Assembly (NCBI GenBank): GCA_965243255.1
Contig: CBDEUH010000004.1
Location: forward strand, 1,116,001 to 1,180,000
Direction of reading: 5' to 3'
Length of the DNA stretch: 64,000 bases
DNA from: Bin87 sp965243255
GTDB taxonomy: Bacteria; Chloroflexota; Dehalococcoidia; Lucifugimonadales; UBA3495
Of the stretch, positions 1 to 8,242 are shown one piece after another (positions within the stretch are counted from its first letter, which is position 1; each line of letters starts with the position of its first letter). Both the position numbers and the translations under genes were made by a program. The notes beneath the pieces were generated by a model. That model had not been told where the DNA came from. It did no database searches and saw nothing but the letters and a program-made list of their open reading frames with translations.

Positions 1-422
1 AGACCAACGGCGGCCTGGGGCAAGGGCTGGGCCTGGCGCTGGGCGTCAAGCTGGCCAAGCCCAACCAGCCAGTGGTCGCGCTGATGGGCGACGGCGGTTT
101 CCTGTACAACCCGGTTACGCAGTGCTTCGGCGTCGCCTGCGAAGCGAACCTGCCCTTCCTGACGGTGCTGTTCAACAACGGGTGCTACGAGGCGATGAAG
201 GGCAACCACCTGGCCTACTACCCGGACGGCGACGCCGCGCGCTCCGGCATTTGGCACGGCGTTCACATACCAGGGCCGGACTATGCCAAGCTGGTGGAAC
301 CCTTCGGCGGCTACGGGGAACGGGTTGATGACCCGACGCAGTTGGCACAGGCGCTGCGCAACGGTCTGCAGGCGGTTCAGGAGGGCCGCATCGCTCTGAT
401 TGACGTGGTTTTGAACAAGTAA
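1..422 (+). CDS. Thiamine-diphosphate-dependent enzyme, C-terminal part (5' end outside window)
   Basis: The open frame enters the window at base 3 and ends in TAA at 420-422, so only the last ~139 residues are present. They contain the ThDP/Mg binding signature: GDGGF followed about 25 residues later by NN (LFNNGCYEAMK). This is typical of the C-terminal pyrimidine-binding domain of acetolactate synthase/benzoylformate decarboxylase-like enzymes. The preceding NGGLGQGLGLALG loop also fits. The substrate cannot be told from this part. It converges on the minus-strand OsmC gene. Family assignment is firm; the exact reaction is unknown. Confidence 0.88.
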   Translation, partial: TNGGLGQGLGLALGVKLAKPNQPVVALMGDGGFLYNPVTQCFGVACEANLPFLTVLFNNGCYEAMKGNHLAYYPDGDAARSGIWHGVHIPGPDYAKLVEPFGGYGERVDDPTQLAQALRNGLQAVQEGRIALIDVVLNK

Positions 423-446
423 CGGTGTCGGGCACGTCCAAATGAA

Positions 447-494
447 TCAGTAGATGTAGAGGGCGTCTTCGGCTTCGCTGTACTCAATCGTCAT
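447..494 (-). pseudogene. Fifteen-codon remnant resembling the start of a DUF2283 protein
   Basis: ATG at 494-492 reads MTIEYSEAEDALYIY and then TGA. This matches the beginning of DUF2283 proteins (M-I-x-Y-x-x-x-A-D-A-L-Y-I), which normally run 60-80 residues. Downstream codons in frame do not look like the rest of that family. An AGGA sits about 9 bases before the ATG. It lies just downstream of the OsmC gene on the same strand. It is most likely a truncated relic, although a translated micro-peptide cannot be excluded. Confidence 0.3.
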
Positions 495-525
495 TGTGAG
501 AGTCCTTCAGTCAGATAGGGAGCCG

Positions 526-1053
526 TCAGTCGAAATGGATAGGCTCTCCGTTCAGGGTTGACTTGTCCTCGAAGGGAGTCGGGTTGGCCACCGCGGCCCG
601 CACCCAGCAGCCGTTACGGGCGTTGCGCAGCACTGCCGCCACTCGTTCCGGGTCGTCGGGTGACTCAATCTCGTAGTTGGTTTCCACCTTGGGGGCGCTG
701 GCCTGAATGGTGCCGGCCAGCACCGAACCCTCCAGCCCGAAGTGCACGGCGACGTGGGCCCGGACGCCGGTGATTTCCACTTTCATCATTCGAGAGTACC
801 TCTCGATCTGGGTCATCTCTCAAAAGGCGATGGAAGCGGCGAAATAGCTCAGCGGCGCGGGAGCGGTGTGATTGCCGCCGACGTTGGGCCCCTCGTCGCA
901 GTAAATGGTGAACTTGACGTCGCGGCCCACGAAGGCGCGGCGCAGCATATTGCCCATGTCCTCCACGTCCACCTCGGTGACGGTGGCGCGGCGATTCTGT
1001 CCGGGCGGGAAGGGATCATAATTCGGTTCCGGTCGTTCGTTGTCTTCTGGCAT
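526..1053 (-). CDS. OsmC-family peroxidase, probable selenoprotein (in-frame UGA at 820-822)
   Basis: Two consecutive frame-matched ORFs (820-1053 and 526-816) are separated only by TGA and one GAG codon. Read through, they give 175 residues, a normal OsmC length. The N-terminal part has GGNHTAPAPLSYFAASIAF, and OsmC proteins have their peroxidatic Cys at exactly the next position; here that codon is UGA (residue 78). The C-terminal part carries the second conserved Cys in NARNGCWV. The start at MPEDNER has GGAGGAG just upstream. A perfect 7-bp hairpin (790-806) begins 13 bases after the UGA, as expected for a bacterial SECIS. OsmC-like selenoproteins are known from marine metagenomes. Likely role: thiol/selenol-based reduction of organic hydroperoxides in the cytosol. 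Alternatives are a nonsense mutation or a base error. Confidence 0.75.
790..806 (-). promoter_or_regulatory. SECIS-like hairpin inside the OsmC coding region
   Basis: In the mRNA sense the bases read TCGAGAG-GTA-CTCTCGA: a perfect 7-bp stem with a three-base loop starting with G. The UGA at 822-820 is 13 bases before the stem and 20 bases before the loop. This meets the usual bacterial SECIS description (loop 16-37 bases from UGA, small loop, G in its first two positions). Confidence 0.6.
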
Positions 1054-1353
1054 GACTCCTCCGGGTGTCTGAACCTTCGCAACCCTAACACGGGGGATAC
1101 GGCAACACAACAAGTTGGCGCGTATCGAAGCTCAAAGAAAACGTACCGAAACAAGTTGTCGCTACGTCCACTGGAAACGTAACGGTGGCAACGGTGTCGA
1201 GGCTTTTTGATGTACTCCGCTCATGTTGGCTTCTGTCAAGCAGTGGTTGCCCAGTTTGGTCCCGCTGGCCGGCCACCATTTCCGGCAATGGCAATTCCAC
1301 TTGGCTCCCCTGGAAGGTAAGCAAGGCCAGCAAATCTCGGATCCTCCGTCAGT
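1054..1353. other. Intergenic region upstream of the OsmC gene
   Basis: No convincing gene is seen. An 82-codon minus-strand frame at 1085-1333 overlaps the OsmC leader and has no recognisable content. On the minus strand a TTGACA (1239-1234) lies 19 bases from TACATC (1214-1209), a weak promoter candidate for the OsmC gene about 150 bases downstream. Confidence 0.3.
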
Positions 1354-1848
1354 TCAGATGAACTGTTGCTTGGCCCAACCCTCCTCGAAGGTCGTGTGGA
1401 AGAAGGGAGCCGACTTCTTGCTCTGGTACATCCACTTGCCTTGAACCCGCACGTATTCCTCTTCGTCGAGGCCGGCTCGCCACATCGCCTTGCCGGTGTC
1501 TCCCACGGTGCACGGCATGAACAGGTACCAGCGAGCGCGAGCCGTATCGCCGTTGACTTCGATCTGCGGGTTCAGCCCGTAGTGCAAGGCGAAGACAAAA
1601 TGGCCGGAGATTCCGCGAAAGAATTCGCGAATCGCCTCCCTACCCTCGTATCTCCCCATCCCCTGACTTTCCCAGGTGCCGTCCTCAACGAACAATGCGG
1701 CCAGACGGTCTGCGTCATAGTTGGCGTCGCAAGCGGCGGCATATTCCGCCTTGAGGTTGCGGAGCGCCTCAATGTCCTCCAGGTAGCGAACCCGATTCTG
1801 CAGTTCCTCCACTGCCGCGAGCAATTCAGCAATTTGATCAATAGACAT
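1354..1848 (-). CDS. SnoaL-like / NTF2-fold polyketide-cyclase family protein
   Basis: 164 residues. An N-terminal helix (EELQNRVRYLEDIEALRNL) is followed by the SnoaL_4-type pattern YAAACDANYDADRLAALF, then EDGTWE, GREAIREFF, HYGLNPQIEVNGDTARARWY. These are the cone-shaped alpha+beta fold elements seen in nuclear-transport-factor-2-like enzymes and ring hydroxylase small subunits. Family members include dehydratases, isomerases and cyclases, so the reaction cannot be deduced. Good length for the family. It precedes the OsmC gene and follows the MFS transporter on the same strand. Confidence 0.82.
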   Translation of the reverse strand: MSIDQIAELLAAVEELQNRVRYLEDIEALRNLKAEYAAACDANYDADRLAALFVEDGTWESQGMGRYEGREAIREFFRGISGHFVFALHYGLNPQIEVNGDTARARWYLFMPCTVGDTGKAMWRAGLDEEEYVRVQGKWMYQSKKSAPFFHTTFEEGWAKQQFI

Positions 1849-1893
1849 CCCGTCACCTCGTCTGACTTTGGTAGATTCCCAAAGGCCGGGAAA

Positions 1894-3123
1894 TTACGCC
1901 TGCCGCAACTTGGGGGCGGCTACTGCCAACACCACCAGCAGGGTGATACCGGTTGCTCCCACCACTTGGGCGGCGGCCGGCGCTCCCCACCATCCGGCCA
2001 GCGCACCGGCGCCCAGGGTGCCGAAGCTGTAGGCCAGGATGGCGAAGGAACGCAGGCTCATGACCCGGCCGCGAAATTCGGCCTGGGTGGCCCTCAGCAG
2101 CAGGGTCAGAATCAGGGCTTGGGTGGAGGCGAAGGATGCTCCCACTAGCGTTAGTATCGCCAGGGAGAGATAGAACCACTGGGACAGGGAGAATAGCAGG
2201 ATGGTTGCGTGCCACATGAAAACCGCGACTATCAGCGGTTTGCCGGCCTGGTTCAACCTGGGCACCATCGCCCAACTCACCGACCCGGCCAATGCGCCGG
2301 AGCCGAAGGCGAACAGCATCAGTCCCAGGCCCACCGAGTCGGTGCCCAGCACGTCCCTGGCGAAAATCGGGGCCAGGCTGGTGTGCAGCGTCCAGCCAGC
2401 CAAGTTGATGATCACGGCAATGGCCAGCACCGCCCAGATAACCTGATTGCCCAGGGCGTAACGCAGCCCGTGGCCCACGGTGCGAATCACCGATTCGGTT
2501 CGGGGAGAGCCGCGCCCGGAGGCTCGGCCGATGCCGGTGGCCATCAACCCGCTGGACAGGTATAGGGAGGCAATGACCAGGTACGCTCCCTGCGGGCCGA
2601 AGGCTTTGAACAGGACGCCGCCGATCACCGGCCCCACCAGCATGGCCAAATTCATGGCGATGGTGTTGAAGGCGGCGCCGTTGCTGAGCCGTTCGCTGGG
2701 GAGGGTATCGGCCACCAGGGATTGAGCGGTGGGCATCTGGAACAGCCGAATCACTCCCATGAGCAGGGTGATGGCGAAGATGTGCCAGACCTCCAGCCAG
2801 CCGCTGAGAATCAGCATGAGCATCAGCAGACCCAGCGAGCCCATCACGAATTCCACGGCGCTGAGAATCCAGTTGCGGGGCAGGAGGTCGATGATGGCGC
2901 CGGCGAAAATCGCCAGGAAATTCATCGCCATGCGGGCGCCGGCGATGGCGCCGACCAGGAAGGGAGAATCGGTAAGGGTCAGCACGAACCAGCCCAGCAC
3001 GGCCGATTCCATCTGGGTGCCGATGCTGACCAGGGTGGTGGAACCCCAGACGAAGGCGAAGGCGCGATACCGGAATACCCCCAGCGGCGTGGCGGCCCGG
3101 TTCAGGTTCGCAGCGAGTTTCAA
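1894..3123 (-). CDS. MFS transporter (EntS/MFS_3-like)
   Basis: About 409 residues of hydrophobic segments consistent with 12 membrane helices. The N-terminal FRYRAFAFVWGSTTLVSIGTQ and the mid-protein LPSERLSNGAAFN are typical of the MFS_3/EntS-like exporter group. The frame can only start at TTG (3123-3121) or at a much later Met (residue 38) that would cut helix 1, so TTG is preferred although no clear Shine-Dalgarno is seen. It lies 30 bases after the amidase start on the same strand, so it may serve the amidase/dehydratase/hydantoinase group as an exporter or importer. Substrate unknown. Confidence 0.85.
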   Translation of the reverse strand: MKLAANLNRAATPLGVFRYRAFAFVWGSTTLVSIGTQMESAVLGWFVLTLTDSPFLVGAIAGARMAMNFLAIFAGAIIDLLPRNWILSAVEFVMGSLGLLMLMLILSGWLEVWHIFAITLLMGVIRLFQMPTAQSLVADTLPSERLSNGAAFNTIAMNLAMLVGPVIGGVLFKAFGPQGAYLVIASLYLSSGLMATGIGRASGRGSPRTESVIRTVGHGLRYALGNQVIWAVLAIAVIINLAGWTLHTSLAPIFARDVLGTDSVGLGLMLFAFGSGALAGSVSWAMVPRLNQAGKPLIVAVFMWHATILLFSLSQWFYLSLAILTLVGASFASTQALILTLLLRATQAEFRGRVMSLRSFAILAYSFGTLGAGALAGWWGAPAAAQVVGATGITLLVVLAVAAPKLRQA

Positions 3124-3153
3124 TACGTAACCGACTGTAGGTACGTGAATCGA

Positions 3154-4332
3154 CTACAAGGCGGCGGATATTTCGCCGGCCAGGGCAATCAACTGCTCAT
3201 CGGCGCCGTAGTCTCCCAGCAGGGAGAAACCTACGGGCAGGCCATCAACTTCGGCCAGGGGCAGGCTGATTTGCGGTCGGCCGGTGTTGCCGGCGATTGA
3301 CGTCAGCGCGCTGTTGCGCAGCCGGAGCGTGTGCCTCTCCGAAACCGGCTGTCCCACCGGGGGCGCGGGGCCGACGGTGGTGGGCAGGCAGACTACCGTA
3401 GCGCCGTCCTGGAACACTTCGTTCATGCGGGCGACGATGGAATCGCGGCCGGCCTGGGCTGCCGCCACCTGCTGGTCGGTTACCGCACGTGCCGTTACGT
3501 AGCGGTCGGACACTTCAAAGCTCATGGCCGGGTTCACGGCGTCGAGCCAGTCGCGGATTGATTCCCATGCCTCCCGGCTCTGCAACATCTGCTGATGCCC
3601 CGACCATTCCTGCAGGCTGGTGGGCGAGAGGCGTGCCGATGCGGTAGCGTCAAACATCGGGGAGATGGACTGCACTACAGTCTCCAAAGCTTGCCGAACG
3701 TCAGGCTCCGCCAGTGCAAAGGCGTCCTCGGCGATAATCAGACGGTTGGGACGCTCAACGGGGGCGCCAGAGGGCAATATCTCCGCGCCGACACGGGCAA
3801 AGGTCTCCGCGTCCCGGGCGAACCAGCCGATAGTGTCGTAGCTGGGGGCTTGCAGCAGCATACCGTCAAGCGGTATGCGTCCGTGCGTTGGCCGCAAGCC
3901 GTACAGACCGCAGAAGCTGGCCGGCACTCGCACCGAACCGCCGGTGTCGGAGCCGAGGGCGAAGTCCACCAGCCGGCCGGCCACTGCCGACGCCGAGCCG
4001 CTGGAGGAACCGCCGGGCACCCGGTCGGCGGCGCGGGGATTGCGCGGAGTGCCGTAGTGGGCGTTCTCACCGAAGATGCCGCGGGTCAGCTCGTCGGTGA
4101 TGGTCTTGCCGGTCATGGTGGCGCCGGCATCCACCAGCGTCTGCACTACCCAGGCGGTCGATTCGGACGGGCCGTGGGTAACCTTCCAGTGAGGGTTGCC
4201 GCAGCCGGTTACATGGCCGGTCACGTCGAAGATATCCTTGGCGGCGAAGGTGAGACCGGCCAGCGGTCCGACGGCAGCGCCGGCCAGGTAAGCGTCGCTG
4301 TCGGCGCAGAAGGCGTTGAGGGGATCGGACAT
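3154..4332 (-). CDS. Amidase (amidase-signature family)
   Basis: 392 residues with the amidase-signature Ser-cisSer-Lys triad: Lys in FAAKDIFDV near residue 33, the GGSSSGSASAVA stretch with the cis-Ser, and the nucleophile in DTGGSVRVPASF. It hydrolyses a C-N amide bond, and the cytosolic form has no signal peptide. Shorter than GatA (about 480), closer to AtzF/aryl-amidase types. Its start (4332) lies 2 bases beyond the stop of the enolase-superfamily gene (4335), and the dihydropyrimidinase follows directly upstream. The trio suggests sequential opening and hydrolysis of a cyclic amide or ureide. Substrate not deducible. Confidence 0.93.
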   Translation of the reverse strand: MSDPLNAFCADSDAYLAGAAVGPLAGLTFAAKDIFDVTGHVTGCGNPHWKVTHGPSESTAWVVQTLVDAGATMTGKTITDELTRGIFGENAHYGTPRNPRAADRVPGGSSSGSASAVAGRLVDFALGSDTGGSVRVPASFCGLYGLRPTHGRIPLDGMLLQAPSYDTIGWFARDAETFARVGAEILPSGAPVERPNRLIIAEDAFALAEPDVRQALETVVQSISPMFDATASARLSPTSLQEWSGHQQMLQSREAWESIRDWLDAVNPAMSFEVSDRYVTARAVTDQQVAAAQAGRDSIVARMNEVFQDGATVVCLPTTVGPAPPVGQPVSERHTLRLRNSALTSIAGNTGRPQISLPLAEVDGLPVGFSLLGDYGADEQLIALAGEISAAL

Positions 4333-4334
4333 GA

Positions 4335-5384
4335 TTACAGCATTGCCTCGTTGAGAGTTACGCCGAAGCCGGGTCGGTCCGGCGGGGTGATGTATCCGTC
4401 CTCGACCTGGGGTTCATGGAGCCACAGCTCATCGCGTTGGGCGTTGATGTGGTCGGAGTGCATTTCGGCGAAGTCGGCCCAATCGCTGGCGGCGATAAGG
4501 TGGAGGCCCCAGACCTCAGCGCCGCGGTGGGGCGACACTGGGACGCCGGCATCGCGGGCGAGGTCGATAATGCGCCGTCCGGCGGTGATTCCGCCGCACC
4601 AGGTTAGGTCGGGCTGCCAAAGTCCCAGGGCGTCGGCGCGGGCGATGTCGGCGAAACCGTGATGGGTGAACTCATGCTCGCCGCCGGCGATGAGGGTCGG
4701 CGCCGCATCGGGCCGCAGATCAGCCTGTCCTGGCAAGTCGTCGGGCGTCAGCACGTCCTCGTACCAATAGAGGTTGAACTCCGACAGAAGCTCGGCCATG
4801 CGCCTGGTTACTTCGGCATCCCAGGACATATAGCAGTCCACCATAATGCGGGCGTCGGAGCCGTAAAGTTGGCGGGCGTTGGCGGCGGCGGTTGCGGCGG
4901 TTTCGTAGTCGGCCGGGTCACCGGTGAAGCGATGGGGGAACTTGTGGTGGAGGAAGCCGCGTTCGCGGTACGCCTGCGAGTTGGGGCCGGTGGCGTAGGC
5001 CACGATGCGAGACTTCCGTGCTCCGCCGAGAATCTCGTACACGGGTTTGTCCTCGGCCTTGCCCAGCAGGTCGTACAAAGCGAGATCGACGCCACTGAGG
5101 GCCATAATCGCCAGTCCCTTGCGCCCGTAGGGAAGAGATTCGGCGTAAAGATAGTCCCAGAGGGCGGCGATGTCATCAATGGTATTGACCTCCCTCCCAA
5201 CCATCAGTTCCCGAAAGTGGCGGTTGACGATTGCCACGCCGGCAACGCCGCCGCCGCCGTAGCCCAAGCCGACCACGCCGGCATCGGTGTCCACCTGGAC
5301 AACGATTTGCCAGAAGTGGGTGCGCCAGGATGGTACGACGTGCTGATAGCGGGGATAGACGGCCTTGACGCCAGTTATCTTCAT
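4335..5384 (-). CDS. Enolase-superfamily dehydratase, L-rhamnonate-dehydratase-like
   Basis: 349 residues. Metal ligands of the mandelate racemase/MLE barrel are visible: Asp in MVDCYMSWD, Glu in WYEDVL, and Glu in GGEHEFT. The Glu-His pair of GEH and the later His in SPHRGAEVWGLH match the rhamnonate dehydratase subgroup rather than muconate cycloisomerases. Expected reaction: abstraction of the proton alpha to a carboxylate and loss of water from an acid sugar or similar hydroxy acid. Abuts the dihydropyrimidinase (stop at 5385) with no gap, so the two are very probably co-translated. Enolase-superfamily expansions are known in SAR202 genomes. Confidence 0.92.
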   Translation of the reverse strand: MKITGVKAVYPRYQHVVPSWRTHFWQIVVQVDTDAGVVGLGYGGGGVAGVAIVNRHFRELMVGREVNTIDDIAALWDYLYAESLPYGRKGLAIMALSGVDLALYDLLGKAEDKPVYEILGGARKSRIVAYATGPNSQAYRERGFLHHKFPHRFTGDPADYETAATAAANARQLYGSDARIMVDCYMSWDAEVTRRMAELLSEFNLYWYEDVLTPDDLPGQADLRPDAAPTLIAGGEHEFTHHGFADIARADALGLWQPDLTWCGGITAGRRIIDLARDAGVPVSPHRGAEVWGLHLIAASDWADFAEMHSDHINAQRDELWLHEPQVEDGYITPPDRPGFGVTLNEAML

Positions 5385-6803
5385 CTAAACCACCGGACCG
5401 CCCAGCGGGGCGCGGGGTTCCCCGCTTTCCAGGAACTTGCCGTAGCCGGGGTTCTGCTGCAATTCGCCGTCCTTGAGCAATACCTGGCCGCGCAGCAGGG
5501 TCATCCAGGGCCGGCCGTTGACCTGCCAGCCTTCAAAGAGGGTGTATCCGGCGTTGCTGCGATGGTTCTGGGAGGTGAGGATGCGGTCGCCCTTGGGGTC
5601 CAGAATCAGAAAGTCGGCGTCGGAGCCAACCTGGATTACGCCCTTGCGGGGATAGATGCCGAAGATGCGCGCCGGATTCTCCGCCATCACCCGCGCCAGC
5701 CACCAGATGGGCATGCCGCGTTTGACCACGCCCTCGCTGTACATCAGCGGCACGATGGTCTCGATGCCGGGGGAGCCGAAGGGAATGGACGTGCCGTTGG
5801 AATCCACAAAGATGTTGTCCCAACCGGGCTCTTTCAGCTCCCTCGGATGGGGCGAGTGGTCGCTGGCGACGATGGAAACCTGGCCCTGACGCAGGCCCTG
5901 CCAAAGCGCATCCCGGTCGGGGCCGTCTTCGGGGCGCAGCGGCGGGCCGATTTTGGCCAGCGGGCCGAACTCGGCCATCTGCTTGTCGGACAACAGCAGA
6001 TATTGCGGACAGGTTTCCGTCCAGATGCGCTGTCCCAGGCTCTGCGCCTGCTTGATGCGCTCCAGGCCCAACTGGGTGCTGAGATGCACCACGTAGGTGG
6101 GGCAGCGGGTGGCGGCAGACATCTTGACGGCGCGGTTGATGGCCTCTTCCTCCGCCCAATCGGGGCAGGCAGTGGGAAAGTCGGTGGGATGGGTGTGTCC
6201 CTCCCCCAGCAGCTTGTTTTCCAGGTATTCGATGATGTTGCCGCTTTCGCAGTGGAGCTGCAGCACGCCGCCGCCGCGCCCGACCATATCCATCGCCTCG
6301 CAGATGTAATCGTCGTCGCACATCCGGCCGGGGCGCTTTTTGTAGGTCATAAACATCTTGAAGGACTTGACGCCCAGGTCAATGGTGTCGGGCAGGCCGG
6401 CCAGGATGCTGGGTCGGTTCTGGAGGATGAAGTGAAAGGCGAAATCGGTGAGGGCGCACTGTTCGACGGTCTCGCGGGTACGGTGGGTGGCCTGGGGCAG
6501 CGTCTCGTCGCCCTCCAGCTGGTAGGTGCCGAAGGGAATGAGGGTGGTGAGGCCGGCGTGGGCGGCGGCGAGGGAGCCGAGGGCGTAGTCGTCGTGGCCA
6601 TCCAGGTGGACGTGGCTGTCGATGAGGCCGGGCAGGACGAACTTGCCCGAAGCATCGATGTAGGTATCGGCCGGCGGCAGGTAAGATTCCGGGCCAATGG
6701 CGACAATCTTCTCGCCGGCAATGGCGATGGAGCTTTCGTACACCTGGGATGAAGTTACGATTTGTCCGCCGACGATGACGGTATCCACATGGTTAGCCGG
6801 CAT
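5385..6803 (-). CDS. Dihydropyrimidinase/hydantoinase-like amidohydrolase
   Basis: 472 residues, the usual size. The binuclear metal site of cyclic amidohydrolases is visible in order: HVH in GLIDSHVHLDG, the carboxylated Lys in SFKMFMTYKK, His in LQLHCESGN, His in YVVHLSTQ, and Asp in VASDHSPHP. N-terminal DTVIVGGQIVTSS is the typical beta-sandwich start. It opens cyclic ureides such as hydantoins or dihydropyrimidines; allantoinase is an alternative. GCAGGAGGTGCG lies just before the ATG. First gene of a minus-strand run with the dehydratase and amidase. Confidence 0.93.
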   Translation of the reverse strand: MPANHVDTVIVGGQIVTSSQVYESSIAIAGEKIVAIGPESYLPPADTYIDASGKFVLPGLIDSHVHLDGHDDYALGSLAAAHAGLTTLIPFGTYQLEGDETLPQATHRTRETVEQCALTDFAFHFILQNRPSILAGLPDTIDLGVKSFKMFMTYKKRPGRMCDDDYICEAMDMVGRGGGVLQLHCESGNIIEYLENKLLGEGHTHPTDFPTACPDWAEEEAINRAVKMSAATRCPTYVVHLSTQLGLERIKQAQSLGQRIWTETCPQYLLLSDKQMAEFGPLAKIGPPLRPEDGPDRDALWQGLRQGQVSIVASDHSPHPRELKEPGWDNIFVDSNGTSIPFGSPGIETIVPLMYSEGVVKRGMPIWWLARVMAENPARIFGIYPRKGVIQVGSDADFLILDPKGDRILTSQNHRSNAGYTLFEGWQVNGRPWMTLLRGQVLLKDGELQQNPGYGKFLESGEPRAPLGGPVV

Positions 6804-6887
6804 AGCGCACCTCCTGCGATTTGCATCGATATACAGGATTGGAGGGTCTGTCTGGACTCCGGCTTTGGCCGGAATGATGGCTAAATG

Positions 6888-8069
6888 CTAGAAAACGCCT
6901 TTCGGTTCCAGGCCCAGCAGGAATTGTCCCGCCGTTTCGTAATGCGTGTGATGCCCCTGGGTGTGCTGGGTAATCACGTGAATGTCCTGGAAGCGGCGCT
7001 GGATCGGGTTGGTCTGGAAAATGGCCCCGGAGCCGGACAGGGTATAGCAAGTGTCCACCACCTGGGCGGAGGTGCGGATGGCGTGGGTGGCTGCGACGCG
7101 GAGCTGTATCCGCTCGTCAAGGGTCGGGCTGCCCTGTGTGCACGCCGAATCCCACAGGCGGGCGTGGCTGTCGCGGAGGAACGCGCGCGCCGAGCTGTGC
7201 AGCGCGTGGGCTTCGCCGATGGCGCGCTGCGTCGTTTGTTGGTCGCCCAGCCGCACGCCGCCGCGGTAGGGCATCCGGCTGCCGCCCTCGATGGCGATGT
7301 CCAGGCTCTTGCGGGCCACGCCCAGCGCGACGGTGGCGAATCCGGTGGCGAACAGCAACGTGGTGGGTATGCAATACAGCGGGCCGTCGGACCAGGAATC
7401 GCCGTCCTGCAGGAAGGAATGCTCCGCCGGCACGAAGAGGTCGTCAGCCTGGAAGCTGAAACTGCCGGTGCCGCGCAGCCCGGCAGTGTGCCAGAGGTCA
7501 ACCATGCGCACGTCGCTCTTGGGCATCAAGTGCAAGCGAGTTTGGGGCGGCTGGCCGTCGGATCCCGCGCCGTTGTCGGGGATAACCGGAGCCAGCGCAG
7601 CAATCCAGGTGGCGTGGTCGCTGCCGCTGCTGAAGTTCCAATGTCCGCTGAGCCGGTAGCCGCCCGCAACGGGGACGGACTTCGACCCTCCGGCCGGCGG
7701 CCCGTTGGTAACCACCCCGCGGGGTTCCCCCCAGATCTCCCGCGCGGTGGCCTTGGGCATTCGCGTGGAACGGGTGGAGAAGACGTTGTTCTGGTTTAGG
7801 CACCAAGCGGTGCTGGCGTCGGCGCCGGCGAACAGTTCCAGGATGCGCAGGAAGTCGGGATGCGCCAGTTCCGCGCCACTCAACTCCCGGGGCAGCAGCA
7901 GACGGAAAAAGCCGGCGTCGGCCAGGTCGGCGGCCAAATCGGCGGGAATCTGGCGCTCGGCGTCAATCTGGTCGGCGGCGGCGGCCACCCGCGCCACGAA
8001 AGGCGGCGCAGCGGCCAGGTAGTGGGCGATGTCGGTGGGTACGGTAATGGCGGTGGCGGCAGCAGTCAT
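6888..8069 (-). CDS. Acyl-CoA-dehydrogenase-like flavoprotein (HsaA/DszC-type monooxygenase group)
   Basis: About 393 residues from MTAAATAITV, chosen because GAGAG precedes it; the frame extends 15 codons further upstream. Features of the acyl-CoA dehydrogenase type-2 fold: helical N-terminus, FFRLLLPRELSGAEL, middle beta-domain with GGYRLSGHWNFSSG, and the C-terminal four-helix part with YTLSGSGAIFQTNP. GAIF-x-x-N-P is common to reduced-flavin-dependent hydroxylases such as HsaA, DszC and pigment hydroxylases, and the usual catalytic Glu of true dehydrogenases is not evident. It probably uses FMNH2 from a separate reductase. Substrate unknown. Confidence 0.87.
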   Translation of the reverse strand: MTAAATAITVPTDIAHYLAAAPPFVARVAAAADQIDAERQIPADLAADLADAGFFRLLLPRELSGAELAHPDFLRILELFAGADASTAWCLNQNNVFSTRSTRMPKATAREIWGEPRGVVTNGPPAGGSKSVPVAGGYRLSGHWNFSSGSDHATWIAALAPVIPDNGAGSDGQPPQTRLHLMPKSDVRMVDLWHTAGLRGTGSFSFQADDLFVPAEHSFLQDGDSWSDGPLYCIPTTLLFATGFATVALGVARKSLDIAIEGGSRMPYRGGVRLGDQQTTQRAIGEAHALHSSARAFLRDSHARLWDSACTQGSPTLDERIQLRVAATHAIRTSAQVVDTCYTLSGSGAIFQTNPIQRRFQDIHVITQHTQGHHTHYETAGQFLLGLEPKGVF

Positions 8070-8242
8070 CGTTTCTCTCGGCGCAGGTTGAATTGACTGT
8101 CGCCTACGGTACACAAGCAGCGGGGCGGTGTCAAAGCGGGGGAGCGTCCCAGGTATTTACAATGGCGTAGCGGCGACGCATTATGTACCCATCATCAGAA
8201 AGACGAGACTTTTCTCAGGCGCAAGATGGGAAGGAGCAACCG

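Noticed and set aside
820..822. Genome-wide reassignment of UGA as the reason for the OsmC read-through
   Set aside because: Other genes here end properly in TGA at coupled junctions (for example mnmA at 54420-54422 and 57805-57807), so UGA is a normal stop in this genome.
4659..6752. 697-codon plus-strand open frame
   Set aside because: It is antisense to the enolase-superfamily and hydantoinase genes, whose catalytic motifs are intact; long antisense frames are common at this GC.
6860..6876. CCGGC-CAAA-GCCGG hairpin before the hydantoinase gene
   Set aside because: Only five base pairs and no T run; not enough to call a terminator.
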